This document shows, piece by piece, positions 7,423 to 7,908 of a DNA stretch of 7,908 nucleotides. A program made the position numbers and the translations under genes. Every line of letters begins with the position of its first letter. The first letter of the stretch is position 1. The notes beneath the pieces are model-generated. The model was not told where the DNA came from, did no database searches, and was given only the letters and a program-made list of their open reading frames with translations. The stretch comes from Acidobacteriota bacterium (GTDB taxonomy: Bacteria > Acidobacteriota > Vicinamibacteria > Vicinamibacterales > 2-12-FULL-66-21). The stretch covers positions 1 through 7,908 of the forward strand of contig JACCXG010000281.1 of assembly GCA_013697225.1 (NCBI GenBank). The letters run 5' to 3'.

Positions 7423-7502
7423 GCGGAGGTCACGGAGAAGAGCACGCCACGAAGGCACGAAGACATGGAGGCCATGGCGTGGGTTCGTCTCCGTGACTCC
7501 GC
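7423..7502. repeat. Imperfect inverted repeat (hairpin of about 80 bases) made of octamer-like units
   Basis: The outer arms GCGGAGGTCACGGAGA (7423-7438) and TCTCCGTGACTCCGC (7488-7502) pair over 15 bases with one bulged G. Inside them CACGCCA (7443-7449) pairs with TGGCGTG (7475-7481). The left side is built from 8-base units of the type NCACGAAG (7447-7454, 7455-7462, with 7463-7470 a variant). The right side has complementary CTCCGTGN-type units that continue to about 7547. It is non-coding and could act as an RNA hairpin between the epimerase-like gene and the bsh operon. Confidence 0.6.
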
Positions 7503-7599
7503 GTCTCCCTGATGTGCCCTGCTCCGTGCGCTCCGCCTGCTCCATGCCCCGCAGTTTCCCACGTGGTGCGCCGCGATCACAGCGCGTGGGGCCGCCCCC

Positions 7600-7620
7600 A
7601 ACTCCCAGTTCCCAGTTCCC
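7600..7620. repeat. Heptamer tandem repeat, right copy (AACTCCC/AGTTCCC)
   Basis: Three consecutive 7-base units, AACTCCC, AGTTCCC and AGTTCCC, sit 15 bases beyond the epimerase-like stop codon. With the left copy they bracket the octamer hairpin. Low-complexity runs of this kind look like dispersed intergenic repeats rather than coding sequence. Confidence 0.6.
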
Positions 7621-7635
7621 GACGCTGCGGCAGGA

Positions 7636-7908
7636 CTAGAGCAATCCCTGGGATCGGTACCAGTCAATCGTCATCCGGATGCCTGTGCGCAGATCGACTG
7701 CCGGCTGGTAGCCCAGTTCCCGTGCAGCACGCGCGGTTGTGAAGGCGCGGCTCTTCCTGTAGAAGTCCACGCGGCGCCGAAACAGCGGCGGCTGAATTCC
7801 GAGCGGGACGCAAACCGCCTCGCACAGCGCACCGGCGAGCCAGACGGGCCAGACGGGGAGCCGCAGCCGAGGCGGGGAGACCTGAAGTTCCTCCGCAATC
7901 AGCGCGAC
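7636..7908 (-). CDS. NAD-dependent epimerase/dehydratase-like protein, C-terminal 90 residues (gene continues past window)
   Basis: The frame is open from the right edge and stops at TAG 7636-7638. The 90 visible residues start VALIAEELQVSPPRLRLPVW and end TIDWYRSQGLL. The block FRRRVDFYRKSRAFTTARAARELGYQPAVDLRTGI, read here in pieces (RVDFYRKSRAF, then ARELGYQP, then VDLRTGI), is the characteristic tail of extended short-chain dehydrogenases such as nucleotide-sugar epimerases and 3-beta-HSD-like reductases. In these proteins the tail closes the substrate pocket: the 'ELGYxP' turn is followed by a helix ending in WYR. The NAD-binding GxxGxxG and YxxxK motifs would lie outside the window, so the exact activity cannot be named. 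It is on the same strand as the bsh operon, 292 bases upstream, probably a separate transcription unit. Confidence 0.82.
   Translation of the reverse strand, partial: VALIAEELQVSPPRLRLPVWPVWLAGALCEAVCVPLGIQPPLFRRRVDFYRKSRAFTTARAARELGYQPAVDLRTGIRMTIDWYRSQGLL

Larger units (their letters stand above)
7344..7635. other. Intergenic spacer with repeats, no supported gene
   Basis: 292 bases separate the epimerase-like stop from the bshB1 start. Short open frames cross it on both strands, but they are made of the repeat sequence and have no recognisable protein pattern. The spacer should hold the bsh operon promoter (minus strand); no confident -35/-10 pair or T-rich intrinsic terminator is visible. 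It contains the dyad, hairpin and heptamer repeats listed separately. Confidence 0.7.

Noticed and set aside
7587..7600. TGGGG-CCGC-CCCCA stem downstream of the epimerase-like gene, considered as a terminator
   Set aside because: The stem is only 5 bases and no T-rich tract follows on either strand.
7392..7667. 91-codon minus-strand open frame in the spacer
   Set aside because: Most of it is the octamer and heptamer repeat sequence, it overlaps the end of the epimerase-like gene in another frame, and it has no conserved motif.

Overview
The window looks like a stretch of a GC-rich bacterial chromosome centred on bacillithiol (Cys-GlcN-malate) biosynthesis. All three core enzymes are recognisable: BshB1 (6600-7343, minus), BshA (5437-6603, minus) and BshC (1-1286, plus, N-terminus cut by the window edge). 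High GC, dense packing with 4-base overlaps, and an approximately 900-residue exported PIG-L/LmbE protein beside bsh genes suggest a Gemmatimonadota- or Acidobacteriota-like organism. That placement is inferred from gene content only; there is no rRNA or other marker here.

Layout, left to right. Positions 1-1286 (plus) hold the C-terminal four-fifths of BshC. After a 9-base gap, and convergent with it, comes the distal end of a four-gene minus-strand operon. In transcription order the operon is bshB1 (7343-6600), bshA (6603-5437), a large exported PIG-L family deacetylase with NEW3-like and GATase1-like domains (5440-2747), and an argininosuccinate-lyase-family protein (2750-1296). Each of the three junctions is a 4-base stop/start overlap (GTGA, ATGA, ATGA), so the four are almost certainly one translationally coupled transcript. 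Upstream of it, 7344-7635 is a 292-base spacer with no convincing gene. It holds a small dyad near bshB1, an imperfect hairpin of about 80 bases built from octamer units, and AACTCCC-type heptamer repeats at both ends. At the right edge (7636-7908, minus) is the C-terminus of a sugar-nucleotide epimerase/dehydratase-like SDR, running off the window.

How the genes work together. BshA joins GlcNAc (from UDP-GlcNAc) to L-malate, BshB1 deacetylates the product, and BshC adds cysteine. The two extra operon members are the unexplained part. One is a second PIG-L-fold enzyme that appears to be exported, and so is unlikely to do the cytosolic BshB step. The other is a divergent fumarate-releasing lyase with no arginine gene nearby. 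Their tight coupling to bshBA raises the speculative possibility that they belong to an uncharacterised turnover, salvage or modification branch of bacillithiol or related amino-sugar metabolism.
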